NCBI RefSeq assembly: GCF_000813425.1
Contig: NZ_JWIB01000031.1
Coordinates: 1 to 64,000, forward strand
Source of the DNA: Sporosarcina sp. ZBG7A
GTDB taxonomy: Bacteria; Bacillota; Bacilli; Bacillales_A; Planococcaceae
Length of the DNA stretch: 64,000 nt
Direction of reading: 5' to 3'
Shown: piece by piece, positions 34,597-42,909 of the stretch
Position numbering within the stretch: position 1 is the stretch's first letter
Layout of the letters: every line of letters starts with the position of its first letter
Translations under genes and position numbers: made by a program
Notes under the pieces: model-generated
The model's input: the letters and a program-made list of their open reading frames with translations, nothing else
Database searches by the model: none
Told to the model about the DNA's origin: nothing

Positions 34597-35022
34597 ATGT
34601 TTATCAGCGAGAAGGAAATTGAAATTCGATATGCAGAGACCGACCAGATGGGCGTTGTCTATCATGCGAATTATTTAGTTTGGATGGAAATCGGACGAAC
34701 TCAGCTCATCGAGGATCTCGGATTCACGTATGCAGGGCTCGAAGCCGACGGGTATTTATCGCCAGTAACAGATCTATCCATCAAGTACAAGGCAGCAATG
34801 CGGTATGGCGGGACAGCTACTGTACGTACATGGATTGAATCCCATGGAAAGTTACGCACAACCTATGGCTATGAAATCTTGCATGCTGATGGGAAAGTGG
34901 CGGCGACTGCGACCTCGGAACACGTAGTTGTACGAAAAGACACATTCCGACCGGTTTCGCTACGGAAAATAGACCCCGCGTGGGATGCAAAGTATGTCGA
35001 AATCGCAAAAAGAGTCGATTGA
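34597..35022 (+). CDS. YneP-like hotdog-fold acyl-CoA thioesterase
   Basis: A 141-residue 4HBT-type thioesterase. The motif YAETDQMGVVYHANYLVWME holds the catalytic Asp, and LSIKYKAAMRYGGTATVRTW is the core hotdog strand and helix. It hydrolyses an acyl-CoA of unknown chain in the cytoplasm. It follows aconitase as yneP follows citB in B. subtilis. ATG has AGAGGTGACAGG upstream. A strong terminator follows. Confidence 0.88.
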   Translation: MFISEKEIEIRYAETDQMGVVYHANYLVWMEIGRTQLIEDLGFTYAGLEADGYLSPVTDLSIKYKAAMRYGGTATVRTWIESHGKLRTTYGYEILHADGKVAATATSEHVVVRKDTFRPVSLRKIDPAWDAKYVEIAKRVD

Positions 35023-35026
35023 TCGG

Positions 35027-35065
35027 AGAAAAAGGCTTCCTGGAATGCTCAGGAAGCCTTTTTCT
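35027..35065 (+). terminator. terminator after the YneP-like gene
   Basis: AGAAAAAGGCTTCCTG pairs perfectly with CAGGAAGCCTTTTTCT around a short loop; works in both directions. Confidence 0.9.
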
Positions 35066-35095
35066 ATGGGGATGTGGCGGTGGGGAAGCATAAAG

Positions 35096-35275
35096 TGACC
35101 ATAAATTTGTGATTCTGCTCATATATCCCAGAATGTGATCATAACTTTGTGATTTCGCTCATAAATCCCGAATTGTGATCATAAATCCGCGATTCTGCTC
35201 ATATATCCCAGAATGTGATCATAACCCCGCGATTCCGCTCATAAATCTCAGAATGTGATCATAAACCCACAAATC
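35096..35275. repeat. nine tandem 20-bp repeats (40-bp higher-order unit)
   Basis: Nine clear consecutive 20-base units, with a tenth degraded one to 35295. Consensus TGMTCATAWATCYCRGAWTS. Units alternate between an A form (TGATCATAA..., 35096, 35136, 35176, 35216, 35256) and a B form (TGCTCATA.ATC..., 35116, 35156, 35196, 35236), so the array also has a 40-base period. No stop-free frame crosses it, so it is non-coding. Confidence 0.9.
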
Positions 35276-35312
35276 CCACTCCCATATCAAATCACTCACC
35301 AATCATAACCAC

Positions 35313-35346
35313 AAAAAAACACCTCGCAGTCCTAATCGAGGTGTTT
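35313..35346 (-). terminator. hairpin with a minus-strand T-run
   Basis: AAACACCTCG (35317-35326) pairs with CGAGGTGTTT (35337-35346). On the minus strand seven T follow, so it looks like a terminator for a leftward transcript, but no leftward gene lies directly to its right except the antisense RNA region of the toxin locus. Confidence 0.55.
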
Positions 35347-35471
35347 GAAAAGTAACAAATGCCGGTGACAAGCCATCAAGAACATATGTACGAGCTATTA
35401 AAATATGTTATACTTAATGATGTACTAGAATAGCACGAGCTCATAGGCGGTTCGCAGATCTGCAATCCCAA

Positions 35472-35497
35472 TTTCCTGAAAGAAACGTATCAGGAAA
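35472..35497 (+). promoter_or_regulatory. hairpin just upstream of the toxin ribosome site
   Basis: TTTCCTG (35472-35478) pairs with CAGGAAA (35491-35497); the ribosome site GGAGGAGGTG begins 3 bases later. Such leader structures control toxin translation in type I systems. Confidence 0.5.
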
Positions 35498-35515
35498 CGG
35501 GAGGAGGTGATGCGT

Positions 35516-35611
35516 ATGACACCATTTGAAGCACTGAGTCTCATGATCGGCTTTGGAAGTCTGATCGTGGCCATTCTTGCTTTGTCATATACTTTTTCAA
35601 GAAAAAAGTAA
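35516..35611 (+). CDS. holin-like small membrane toxin (type I toxin-antitoxin)
   Basis: A 31-residue peptide beginning MTPFEALSLMIGFGSLIVAI and ending in a basic SRKK. One membrane helix with short polar ends matches the putative holin-like toxin family of Firmicutes, related in layout to TxpA/BsrG-type type I toxins. ATG 35516 is 8 bases after an ideal AGGAGGTG; ATG 35510 in the same frame would add MR. The stop lies inside the terminator stem of a convergent antisense RNA, which should neutralise the mRNA by base pairing at its 3' end. It is expected to depolarise or stress the membrane when the antisense RNA is lost. Toxicity is inferred from the family. Confidence 0.75.
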   Translation: MTPFEALSLMIGFGSLIVAILALSYTFSRKK

Positions 35612-35745
35612 ACCGCCCATGAGCCTCCAAGCAATGGAGCGGTTTACTTCGCACTATGCGATTCGCCTTTGAAGCGAACGCTATTCTATTACAAGGCCGA
35701 GAAGATCATCACATCTTCTTGGTCTTTTTACAATATCCATTTTTC
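35600..35745 (-). ncRNA. antisense antitoxin RNA opposite the toxin 3' end
   Basis: A minus-strand promoter at 35752-35780 predicts a start near 35745. About 146 bases later a stem (AAGTAAACCGC at 35649-35639 with GCGGTTTACTT at 35616-35606) is followed on the minus strand by TTTTTTC. The RNA would overlap the last codons, stop codon and 3' untranslated part of the toxin mRNA, as RatA does for txpA in B. subtilis. Both the promoter and the terminator are read directly from sequence; transcription itself is predicted. Confidence 0.7.
35695..35729 (+). terminator. toxin mRNA terminator
   Basis: GGCCGAGAAGAT pairs with ATCTTCTTGGTC (with G-T pairs) around CATCAC; TTTTT follows. It would end the toxin mRNA about 115 bases after its stop codon, giving the 3' overlap with the antisense RNA. 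Confidence 0.65.
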
Positions 35746-35751
35746 AAGACT

Positions 35752-35780
35752 ATTATACCAAAAGAAGAATTGTCTGTCTA
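35752..35780 (-). promoter_or_regulatory. strong promoter of the antisense RNA
   Basis: On the minus strand: -35 TAGACA (35775-35780), exact 17-base spacer, -10 TATAAT (35752-35757). It matches the sigma-A consensus at 11 of 12 positions and points away from the leftward yneR gene end, into the toxin gene. Confidence 0.8.
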
Positions 35781-35811
35781 GTTAGGCGAAACAACGAGTC
35801 ATCCATTTCAC

Positions 35812-36108
35812 TTACTCCGACTTCACATAATCGTACTGCAATTCTCCAAGATCTTCATTCACACCAACCTGCAAATCATGCCCATCAAAGTACCACAGAT
35901 CACGAGTTTCGATGTAGTAGCGGACATCATCCGAAATGGTTTCTACCGCCACTTCATCCGGTTGTTCACGGATAACGCCTAATGAAAATCCTTCATGCAG
36001 CGGGCTGCTACCGCCGTACCTTGCGAAAAATCGTATGGAATCCCCAGCTTCAACGTCCATTTCTTCATCAAACCACTGAGTTGCTTCGTTTGAAATGCGT
36101 ATATTCAT
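35812..36108 (-). CDS. YneR-like HesB-fold protein
   Basis: A 98-residue HesB/IscA-fold protein without the three conserved iron-sulfur cysteines: NIRISNEATQWFDEEMDVEAGDS, RFFARYGGSSPLHEGFSLG, then IETRDLWYFDGHDLQV. It matches B. subtilis YneR, which lies at the same place next to plsY (yneS). Function unknown; not an iron-sulfur carrier because the cysteines are missing. ATG 36108 has GGAAGGCGGG upstream. Confidence 0.85.
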   Translation of the reverse strand: MNIRISNEATQWFDEEMDVEAGDSIRFFARYGGSSPLHEGFSLGVIREQPDEVAVETISDDVRYYIETRDLWYFDGHDLQVGVNEDLGELQYDYVKSE

Positions 36109-36146
36109 ATTTGAAAACCCGCCTTCCTATGATGCCTTTGATTATA

Positions 36147-36749
36147 TTACAACCAATTCACTTTTGGCTCAGTTCCTGCTTTGATCCGTGCTATATTTGC
36201 CCTGTGGCGGTAGAAGATGAACACGCCCATCAAGACAATCACCAGCTCCAAATAGATATCCCCTGTAATGAAATAATAAATAATCCCATAAATTGCACCC
36301 ATCACTGCGACAATCATCGACGTGAGCGAGACCATCTTTGTAATTTTCAGCGCAAGCAAGAAAGTGAGTATGGCCAACACAAATATTGGCCAACTGTAAC
36401 CAAGTAATACGCCGCCTGAAGTTGCAACGGCTTTACCGCCTTTAAACTTCGCAAAAACAGGGTACATATGACCAATCACAGCCACGACACCCACGATTAA
36501 CGAATGAACGTGTGTATCGGCAAAATAGGGTAGAGATACTAGCAATACAGCAGCTGTTCCCTTTAAAATATCAAACACAGTAACAGCGATTCCGGCTTTT
36601 TTGCCGAGAACACGAAATGTATTAGTCGCTCCCATATTTCCGCTACCGTGTTCTCGGATATCTGTTTTATAAAACAGTTTTCCAATCCAAAGCGCAGATG
36701 GGATAGAGCCGATTAAATATGCGAGTACCAGTAATAAAATGATTTCCAT
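36147..36749 (-). CDS. plsY: acyl-phosphate glycerol-3-phosphate acyltransferase
   Basis: A 200-residue membrane enzyme with five helices and the PlsY motifs GSIPSALWIG, HGSGNMGATNTFR, and KFKGGKAVATSGGV. It transfers the acyl group from acyl phosphate to glycerol 3-phosphate, the first step of membrane phospholipid synthesis. ATG 36749 has GAAGGGG upstream. It is divergent from parE, the arrangement of yneS and parE in B. subtilis. Confidence 0.95.
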   Translation of the reverse strand: MEIILLLVLAYLIGSIPSALWIGKLFYKTDIREHGSGNMGATNTFRVLGKKAGIAVTVFDILKGTAAVLLVSLPYFADTHVHSLIVGVVAVIGHMYPVFAKFKGGKAVATSGGVLLGYSWPIFVLAILTFLLALKITKMVSLTSMIVAVMGAIYGIIYYFITGDIYLELVIVLMGVFIFYRHRANIARIKAGTEPKVNWL

Positions 36750-36899
36750 GACATGCCCCTTCGTGAAAAATTATGTATCTCTTTCATTTTAGCAGAACCG
36801 GTACTGAACGACAATTGCGGATAAATCTGATGAGGCCAGTCATTGCAATAAAAGGCTTTCTTCTATACAATTATTTAAGCAAAGCGCTGACGTGTCTTG

Positions 36900-36928
36900 T
36901 TGACATGATAAAAATGGCGACGTATCAT
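36900..36928 (+). promoter_or_regulatory. parEC promoter
   Basis: -35 TTGACA (perfect, 36900-36905), 17-base spacer, -10 TATCAT (36923-36928), 39 bases before the TTG start of parE. Confidence 0.8.
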
Positions 36929-36966
36929 TAGATAAATAAGAACATTTGTTTGATGGAGGTTTCATC

Positions 36967-38940
36967 TTGACGAAACAAAAAGAATTGAATGTGTATAATG
37001 ATGATTCAATCCAAGTGCTTGAAGGCTTGGAAGCAGTACGTAAACGGCCGGGTATGTATATCGGTTCGACGGATGCAAGAGGATTGCATCACCTCGTATT
37101 TGAAATCGTAGATAATGCGGTGGATGAAGCACTAAGTGGATTCGGATCTGAAATAAATGTCACGATCCACTCTGACAACAGCATTAGCGTACGAGATTAC
37201 GGACGAGGCATGCCAACAGGTACCCATAAAACAGGGAAACCTACAACAGAAATTATATTGACTGTCTTACACGCTGGCGGTAAGTTCGGCCAAGGTGGCT
37301 ATAAAACGAGTGGTGGGCTTCACGGTGTTGGTGCATCTGTCGTAAATGCACTTTCTGAATGGCTGGACGTCATTATTCACCGAGACGGGCAGATTTTCAA
37401 ACAACGTTTTGAACACGGTGGAAAACCCGCGACAGGGCTTGAAGTCATCGGGAAAACGAAGGAAACCGGTACGCTGATTCACTTCAAACCCGATCCGACG
37501 ATTTTTTCAACGACTAAATATCAATATGATATTCTCGCAGAACGGTTGCGAGAGTCCGCATTCCTGTTAAAAGGATTGAAGATTGTCTTAACAGAAGAAA
37601 GTACAGAAAAAACCGAGACATTTCATTATGAAACTGGCATTAAAGCCTTCGTTTCGTACTTGAATGAAGAAAAAGACACGCTTCATGAAGTCGGTTATCT
37701 TGAAGGCGAGACCGATGGACTTGAAGTGGAGTTTGCGTTCCAATTTAACGATGGCTATTCAGAGACCATCCTTTCGTTTGTTAACAACGTCCGTACAAAA
37801 GATGGCGGAACACACGAAACCGGAGCAAAAACGGCCATGACCCGTGTATTCAATGAATATGCGAGGAAAACGGGTTTATTAAAAGAAAAAGACAAAAATT
37901 TGGATGGCTCTGATATCCGGGAAGGAATCGCAGCCATCGTTTCTGTGCGGATTCCTGAAGAAATTTTGCAGTTTGAAGGCCAAACAAAAGGCAAGCTCGG
38001 GACAAGTGAAGCACGAACTATCACAGATGCTGTCATTTCACAGCATTTGCTGTATTTCTTAGAAGAAAACGCGGAATTGAGCGCAAACCTGATCCGCAAG
38101 GCTGTACGTGCACACCAGGCGCGCGAGGCCGCTCGTAAAGCGCGGGAAGACGCGCGTTCAGGTAAGAAGCGAAAGAAAGGCGACACACTCCTTTCCGGCA
38201 AGCTGACGCCTGCTCAATCTAGAAATGCAAAAAAGAACGAATTGTACCTTGTCGAGGGTGATTCTGCTGGCGGTTCTGCTAAGCAAGGGCGCGATCGGAC
38301 ATTCCAAGCAATCTTGCCGCTACGTGGTAAGGTCATCAATACGGAAAAAGCGAAACTCGAAGACATTATGAAAAACGAGGAAATCAATACAATCATCCAT
38401 GCTATTGGTGCGGGTGTTGGTGCTGATTTCACGATTGAAGACGCAGCATACGACAAAGTCATTATTATGACCGATGCTGATACAGATGGCGCGCACATCC
38501 AAGTACTGCTATTGACGTTCTTCTACCGCTATATGAAACCGCTAATTGAAGCTGGTAAAGTATTCATTGCATTACCTCCACTTTATAAAGTGTCTAAAGG
38601 AATCGGTAAAAAAGAAAAAGTCGAGTATGCATGGACAGAACGTGATCTTGGCGCCGCTACGAACAAAATCGGTAAAGGCTATATGCTTCAGCGCTATAAA
38701 GGTTTAGGAGAGATGAACGCAGGACAGTTATGGGATACGACCATGAATCCTGATACACGGACACTCATCCGAGTTACGATTGAAGATGGTGCCCAGTCTG
38801 AGCGAAGAGTCACAACATTGATGGGAGACAAAGTTGAACCCCGTCGCCGTTGGATTGAAAGCAATGTTGACTTCAGCCTGGAAGAAGGAAGCACCATATT
38901 AGAGAACGAATTCCTGCATGTTGAGGAGGAAGTGGAATGA
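36967..38940 (+). CDS. parE: DNA topoisomerase IV subunit B
   Basis: A 657-residue type IIA topoisomerase ATPase subunit. GHKL ATPase motifs: EIVDNAVDEAL, DYGRGMPTG, GGLHGVGASVVNAL; TOPRIM motifs: LVEGDSAGGSAKQGRDR and MTDADTDGAHI. With ParC it decatenates daughter chromosomes. The start is TTG 36967 behind GGAGG; a TTG 21 bases earlier has no site. It lacks the insertions that would mark GyrB. Stop and parC start overlap by 4 bases (ATGA). Confidence 0.96.
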   Translation: MTKQKELNVYNDDSIQVLEGLEAVRKRPGMYIGSTDARGLHHLVFEIVDNAVDEALSGFGSEINVTIHSDNSISVRDYGRGMPTGTHKTGKPTTEIILTVLHAGGKFGQGGYKTSGGLHGVGASVVNALSEWLDVIIHRDGQIFKQRFEHGGKPATGLEVIGKTKETGTLIHFKPDPTIFSTTKYQYDILAERLRESAFLLKGLKIVLTEESTEKTETFHYETGIKAFVSYLNEEKDTLHEVGYLEGETDGLEVEFAFQFNDGYSETILSFVNNVRTKDGGTHETGAKTAMTRVFNEYARKTGLLKEKDKNLDGSDIREGIAAIVSVRIPEEILQFEGQTKGKLGTSEARTITDAVISQHLLYFLEENAELSANLIRKAVRAHQAREAARKAREDARSGKKRKKGDTLLSGKLTPAQSRNAKKNELYLVEGDSAGGSAKQGRDRTFQAILPLRGKVINTEKAKLEDIMKNEEINTIIHAIGAGVGADFTIEDAAYDKVIIMTDADTDGAHIQVLLLTFFYRYMKPLIEAGKVFIALPPLYKVSKGIGKKEKVEYAWTERDLGAATNKIGKGYMLQRYKGLGEMNAGQLWDTTMNPDTRTLIRVTIEDGAQSERRVTTLMGDKVEPRRRWIESNVDFSLEEGSTILENEFLHVEEEVE

Positions 38941-41381
38941 CCGCAACAGAACGCTTTCAGGACCTCCCGTTAGAGGAAGTCATCGGCGATCGTTTTGGCC
39001 GATACAGTAAATATATTATTCAAGATCGCGCATTACCTGATGCAAGGGACGGGTTAAAACCTGTACAACGACGTATTTTGTACGCAATGTACAATGAAGG
39101 CAACACACACGAAAAAGCGTTCCGTAAATCCGCCAAAACGGTAGGTAACGTAATCGGTAACTACCATCCACACGGAGATACATCCGTATACGAAGCAATG
39201 GTACGGATGAGTCAGGACTGGAAATTGCGTCATATGATGATTGAAATGCATGGTAATAACGGTTCAGTTGACGGCGATTCAGCCGCTGCGATGCGTTATA
39301 CAGAAGCACGACTGTCATCGATTGCAGGTGAAATGTTACGGGATCTCAACAAAGAAACTGTGGATTTCATCCCAAACTTTGACGATACCGAGCCGGAACC
39401 AACTGTGTTGCCTGCACGTTTCCCGAACTTGCTCGTCAATGGATCTACAGGGATTTCAGCAGGATATGCAACCGACATCCCACCGCATGCATTGCATGAA
39501 GCGATTGATGCAGTCCTTATGAGAATGGACAACCCAGAAGCGACAGTCGATGAACTGATGACTGTTTTAAAAGGGCCAGATTTCCCGACAGGCGGAATCA
39601 TTCAAGGTACAGATGGCATCAAAGCTGCATATGAAACGGGAAAAGGACGGGTCATTGTCCGTTCCAAAACTGAAATTGAACAGTTGAAAGCTGGTAAATC
39701 TCAGATTGTCATCACGGAAATCCCTTATGACGTCAACAAAGCCAATCTTGTGAAAAAGATGGATGAACTACGCGTTGATCGTAAGCTTGATGGGATAGCA
39801 GAAGTACGCGACGAATCTGACCGTACCGGACTCCGTATTGTTATTGAACTTAAAAAAGACATTGATGGCGAGCCGATTTTGAAATACATGTTGAAAAACT
39901 CCGACCTCCAAGTCGCATATAACTTCAATATGGTCGCGATTTCGGATAGACGTCCAAAGCTGATGTCTTTAGCGATGCTTCTTGATGCGTATATCGAGCA
40001 TCAGAAAGAAGTCGTCACTCGACGTTCTGAGTACGATGTGCGCAAAGCTAAAGATCGTCTACATATCGTAGAAGGTTTGATGAAAGCCTTATCTATTTTG
40101 GATGAGGTCATTCAGACAATACGTAGCTCGAATGATAAACGTGACGCGAAGAACAATTTGATCACTCGATTTGACTTCTCAGAAATTCAAGCCGAAGCGA
40201 TTGTTTCTTTGCAGCTGTATCGTCTGACAAATACAGACATTACAGAGTTGAAACAGGAACAAGACGAGTTGCGTAAGCTGGTTGAAGATCTCAACGCGAT
40301 TTTAAACAGTCCAGCTAAGCTATCCCGTTTGATCCAGAAAGAATTACACGATGTCCGCAAGCGTTTCGCAGAACCTCGGAATTCTGTCATCGAAGAAAAG
40401 ATCGAAGAATTGAAAGTCGATCTTGATATTCTGATTCCTAGTGAGGAAGTAGTCGTTTCTGTCACAAAAGAGGGCTATGTGAAGCGAACAGGATTGCGTT
40501 CTTATGGAGCATCTAATGGTTCAGGAATGGCTATGAAAGAGTCCGACTATCCTATACTCGAGCGTACGATGAATACACAGCATCACTTATTGTTGTTCAC
40601 GTCACTTGGGAACTATATTTATCAGCCAGTTCATGAGTTGCCAGATATTAAATGGCGGGACCTTGGGCAGCATATTTCAAGTATTGTATCGCTCGAGCCG
40701 AGTGAATCGATTGTGGCGGCGATTGGGCTGGAACAATTCGATGACATTCACTCCATATTGACGGTGACAGCTAACGGATTTGTGAAACTATCCAAATTGG
40801 CTGACTTCCACGTTCAGCGCTATGGACGTGCATACAAAGGCATGAACGTTAAAAAAGGCGACAGACTACTAGATGCTCGCATCGTAAAAGGCAGTGAAGA
40901 TGCAGTCCTAGTGACGCATCAGGCATACATTTTACGTTTCCCACTCAGTGATGTCGGTACGACTGGCGTTCGAACGGGCGGCGTGAAAGGTATCAACTTA
41001 AAACCTGAAGACCAAGTCATTTCCATGGAAGTCATTACAGATAGTTCAGCATCAATTGTTGTTGCAACACAACGAGGTACCGTAAAACGCACGGCATTAA
41101 AGGAAATTGAAGTCGGTTCACGTGCACAACGTGGATTAATGATTTTAAAAGAGCTGAAAAAGAACCCATATCGAGTGATCGGTGCTAAGATCACGGGATC
41201 TGCTGAAAAACTTATTCTTACAACAGTAAAAGATATTAAAACTGAAATTGAGCCGAATAGCCTGAGATTATCAGATCGCCAATCAAATGGAAGCGCAATG
41301 TCAGATGAGACGAAAAACGGGGCAGCGAGCCGGCTGTACTATGAACCTACCGCCAAAACCGATAAACCAACATCTAAATAA
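38937..41381 (+). CDS. parC: DNA topoisomerase IV subunit A
   Basis: An 814-residue breakage-reunion subunit. The quinolone-resistance region reads GNYHPHGDTSVYEAMVRMSQ with wild-type Ser/Asp-type residues, the active-site Tyr is in AMRYTEARLS, and six beta-propeller blades follow (for example VTKEGYVKRT, TANGFVKL, VTHQAYILRF). The overlap with parE shows coupled synthesis. It is followed by a strong terminator. The last 30 residues are low-complexity and polar. Confidence 0.96.
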   Translation: MTATERFQDLPLEEVIGDRFGRYSKYIIQDRALPDARDGLKPVQRRILYAMYNEGNTHEKAFRKSAKTVGNVIGNYHPHGDTSVYEAMVRMSQDWKLRHMMIEMHGNNGSVDGDSAAAMRYTEARLSSIAGEMLRDLNKETVDFIPNFDDTEPEPTVLPARFPNLLVNGSTGISAGYATDIPPHALHEAIDAVLMRMDNPEATVDELMTVLKGPDFPTGGIIQGTDGIKAAYETGKGRVIVRSKTEIEQLKAGKSQIVITEIPYDVNKANLVKKMDELRVDRKLDGIAEVRDESDRTGLRIVIELKKDIDGEPILKYMLKNSDLQVAYNFNMVAISDRRPKLMSLAMLLDAYIEHQKEVVTRRSEYDVRKAKDRLHIVEGLMKALSILDEVIQTIRSSNDKRDAKNNLITRFDFSEIQAEAIVSLQLYRLTNTDITELKQEQDELRKLVEDLNAILNSPAKLSRLIQKELHDVRKRFAEPRNSVIEEKIEELKVDLDILIPSEEVVVSVTKEGYVKRTGLRSYGASNGSGMAMKESDYPILERTMNTQHHLLLFTSLGNYIYQPVHELPDIKWRDLGQHISSIVSLEPSESIVAAIGLEQFDDIHSILTVTANGFVKLSKLADFHVQRYGRAYKGMNVKKGDRLLDARIVKGSEDAVLVTHQAYILRFPLSDVGTTGVRTGGVKGINLKPEDQVISMEVITDSSASIVVATQRGTVKRTALKEIEVGSRAQRGLMILKELKKNPYRVIGAKITGSAEKLILTTVKDIKTEIEPNSLRLSDRQSNGSAMSDETKNGAASRLYYEPTAKTDKPTSK

Positions 41382-41394
41382 CTGGAAATTGATG

Positions 41395-41433
41395 AAAAGC
41401 ACACGAGATTCTGAGAATTCTCGTGTGCTTTTT
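41395..41433 (+). terminator. parC terminator
   Basis: AAAAGCACACGAGA pairs with TCTCGTGTGCTTTT around a short loop; T-run follows. Confidence 0.9.
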
Positions 41434-41493
41434 GCATTTCTATCGTATACTAATTCGGAAAGCGAATTATCTAGTAGGAAAGTGGGAAGGTGT

Positions 41494-42726
41494 ATGTGGA
41501 AAAATCGCAATGTTTGGATCATTCTTTCCGGTGAATTGATTGCAGGTATTGGTCTGTGGACCGGTATCATCGGAAATTTGGAGTTTATGCAAGAAAAAAT
41601 CCCTTCTGACTTTGTCAAAGCCCTGATTCTATCAGTCGGGCTCTTGGCGGGAATACTCGTAGGTCCCTTAGCAGGTAAAATCATTGATCAACAAGCTAAG
41701 AAGCGCATATTAGTTCTAGCAGGGGCTGGACGTCTCATCAGTGTCGTCTTCATGCTTATCGCAATTGCAACAGGCTCTGTGTGGTGGATGATTGCATTTG
41801 TTGTCACCATTCAACTCGCAGCAACGTTTTACTTTCCAGCCTTACAAGCGGCCATTCCGCTCGTTGTGAAGGACGACGACCTACTGACTATGAATGGGAT
41901 GCACATGAACGTAGCGACCATTGCACGTGTCTCAGGGACTGCATTAGCAGGTGTCATCTTAGTCTACTGGTCGTTATCGTCCCTTTATTGGATTTCAATC
42001 GTTGCTTATGGCTTATTACTCGTCTTCACATTCATGCTACGCATTGATGAAGGGGAGGGGACAGAGGCTGTTGTTAAAACGGAAGGCGCTAAAGGCGGTT
42101 TCATGGAGGTCTTTCCAGTACTAAAAGCGTATCCTGCAGTCGGAATGACGCTAGTGATGACATTGATTCCGTTATTATTTTTAGGCTCATTTAATTTAAT
42201 TGTCATCAATATTAGTGAAATTCAAGATTCAGCATCCATAAAAGGACTAATTTACACGTGTGAAGGAATCGCATTCATGATCGGTTCATTTGCAGTAAAA
42301 CGAATTGCATTGAAATGGCGAACTACGATGATCTTATTTTTCTTTGCAAGTATGGTGGCAGTTGCAGAATTCCTGTTATTCTTCGCACAAAGCCAGTTAG
42401 CAACGTTGGCAGCATTTACAGTCCTAGGATTCAGTCTAGGATGTTTTTTCCCAACAGCTATGGTGATTTTCCAGAAACAGATGCCAAAAGCGTACCACGG
42501 GAGATTTTTCTCATTCCGGAATATGTTAGAGCGAGTCGTGTTCCAAGTAGTTTTACTAGCGACCGGGGCGTTCCTGGATATTGTTGGACTGCAAGTAATG
42601 GTCATCGTATTTGGAGTGATCAGCATCAGTTTGACGACAGTATTTTTCTTGCAAATGAAACAACGTAAGATTCAGTTGGAAGAGCCAGTGGCTGCGGATG
42701 CAATCATTCCAGTCAAAAGCGTTTAA
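41494..42726 (+). CDS. MFS transporter (enterobactin-exporter-like group)
   Basis: A 410-residue membrane protein with about twelve helices. The cytoplasmic loop motif A after the second helix reads GPLAGKIIDQQAKKR. The N-terminal WIILSGELIAGIGLWTGIIGNLEFMQ and the overall layout resemble Bacillales MFS proteins of the EntS/MdtG-like exporters. It likely exports a drug or metabolite with proton exchange; substrate unknown. ATG 41494 has GGGAAGG upstream; a longer frame overlapping parC has no support. A terminator follows. Confidence 0.85.
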   Translation: MWKNRNVWIILSGELIAGIGLWTGIIGNLEFMQEKIPSDFVKALILSVGLLAGILVGPLAGKIIDQQAKKRILVLAGAGRLISVVFMLIAIATGSVWWMIAFVVTIQLAATFYFPALQAAIPLVVKDDDLLTMNGMHMNVATIARVSGTALAGVILVYWSLSSLYWISIVAYGLLLVFTFMLRIDEGEGTEAVVKTEGAKGGFMEVFPVLKAYPAVGMTLVMTLIPLLFLGSFNLIVINISEIQDSASIKGLIYTCEGIAFMIGSFAVKRIALKWRTTMILFFFASMVAVAEFLLFFAQSQLATLAAFTVLGFSLGCFFPTAMVIFQKQMPKAYHGRFFSFRNMLERVVFQVVLLATGAFLDIVGLQVMVIVFGVISISLTTVFFLQMKQRKIQLEEPVAADAIIPVKSV

Positions 42727-42753
42727 GTGCACGTAAACTAAATAGAAACCACA

Positions 42754-42790
42754 ATAAAACGCGACTTAAGCAAAAAAAGTCGCGTTTTAT
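42754..42790 (+). terminator. terminator after the MFS gene
   Basis: ATAAAACGCGACTT pairs with AAGTCGCGTTTTAT; A- and T-tracts on both sides, so it can act in both directions. Confidence 0.88.
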
Positions 42791-42909
42791 AAATTCCTTA
42801 GAAATAACTCAATTTCGCTGTTTTATCTCACTATCCTAAGTATACTTATTAATGATACGTAGCTTCCTATAATATATATTATGACGGGGGCGTTAAAAGA
42901 AAGCAACTA

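Noticed and set aside
35096-35295. CRISPR array
   Set aside because: The 20-base units are contiguous with no unique spacers, and no cas genes are nearby.
35425-35634. 69-codon leftward frame over the toxin gene
   Set aside because: It has no ribosome site or family resemblance and lies antisense to the better-supported toxin gene and its leader.
42865-42885. AT-rich palindrome TATAATATATATTATG as operator
   Set aside because: Simple AT alternation gives such palindromes by chance, and no promoter is arranged around it.
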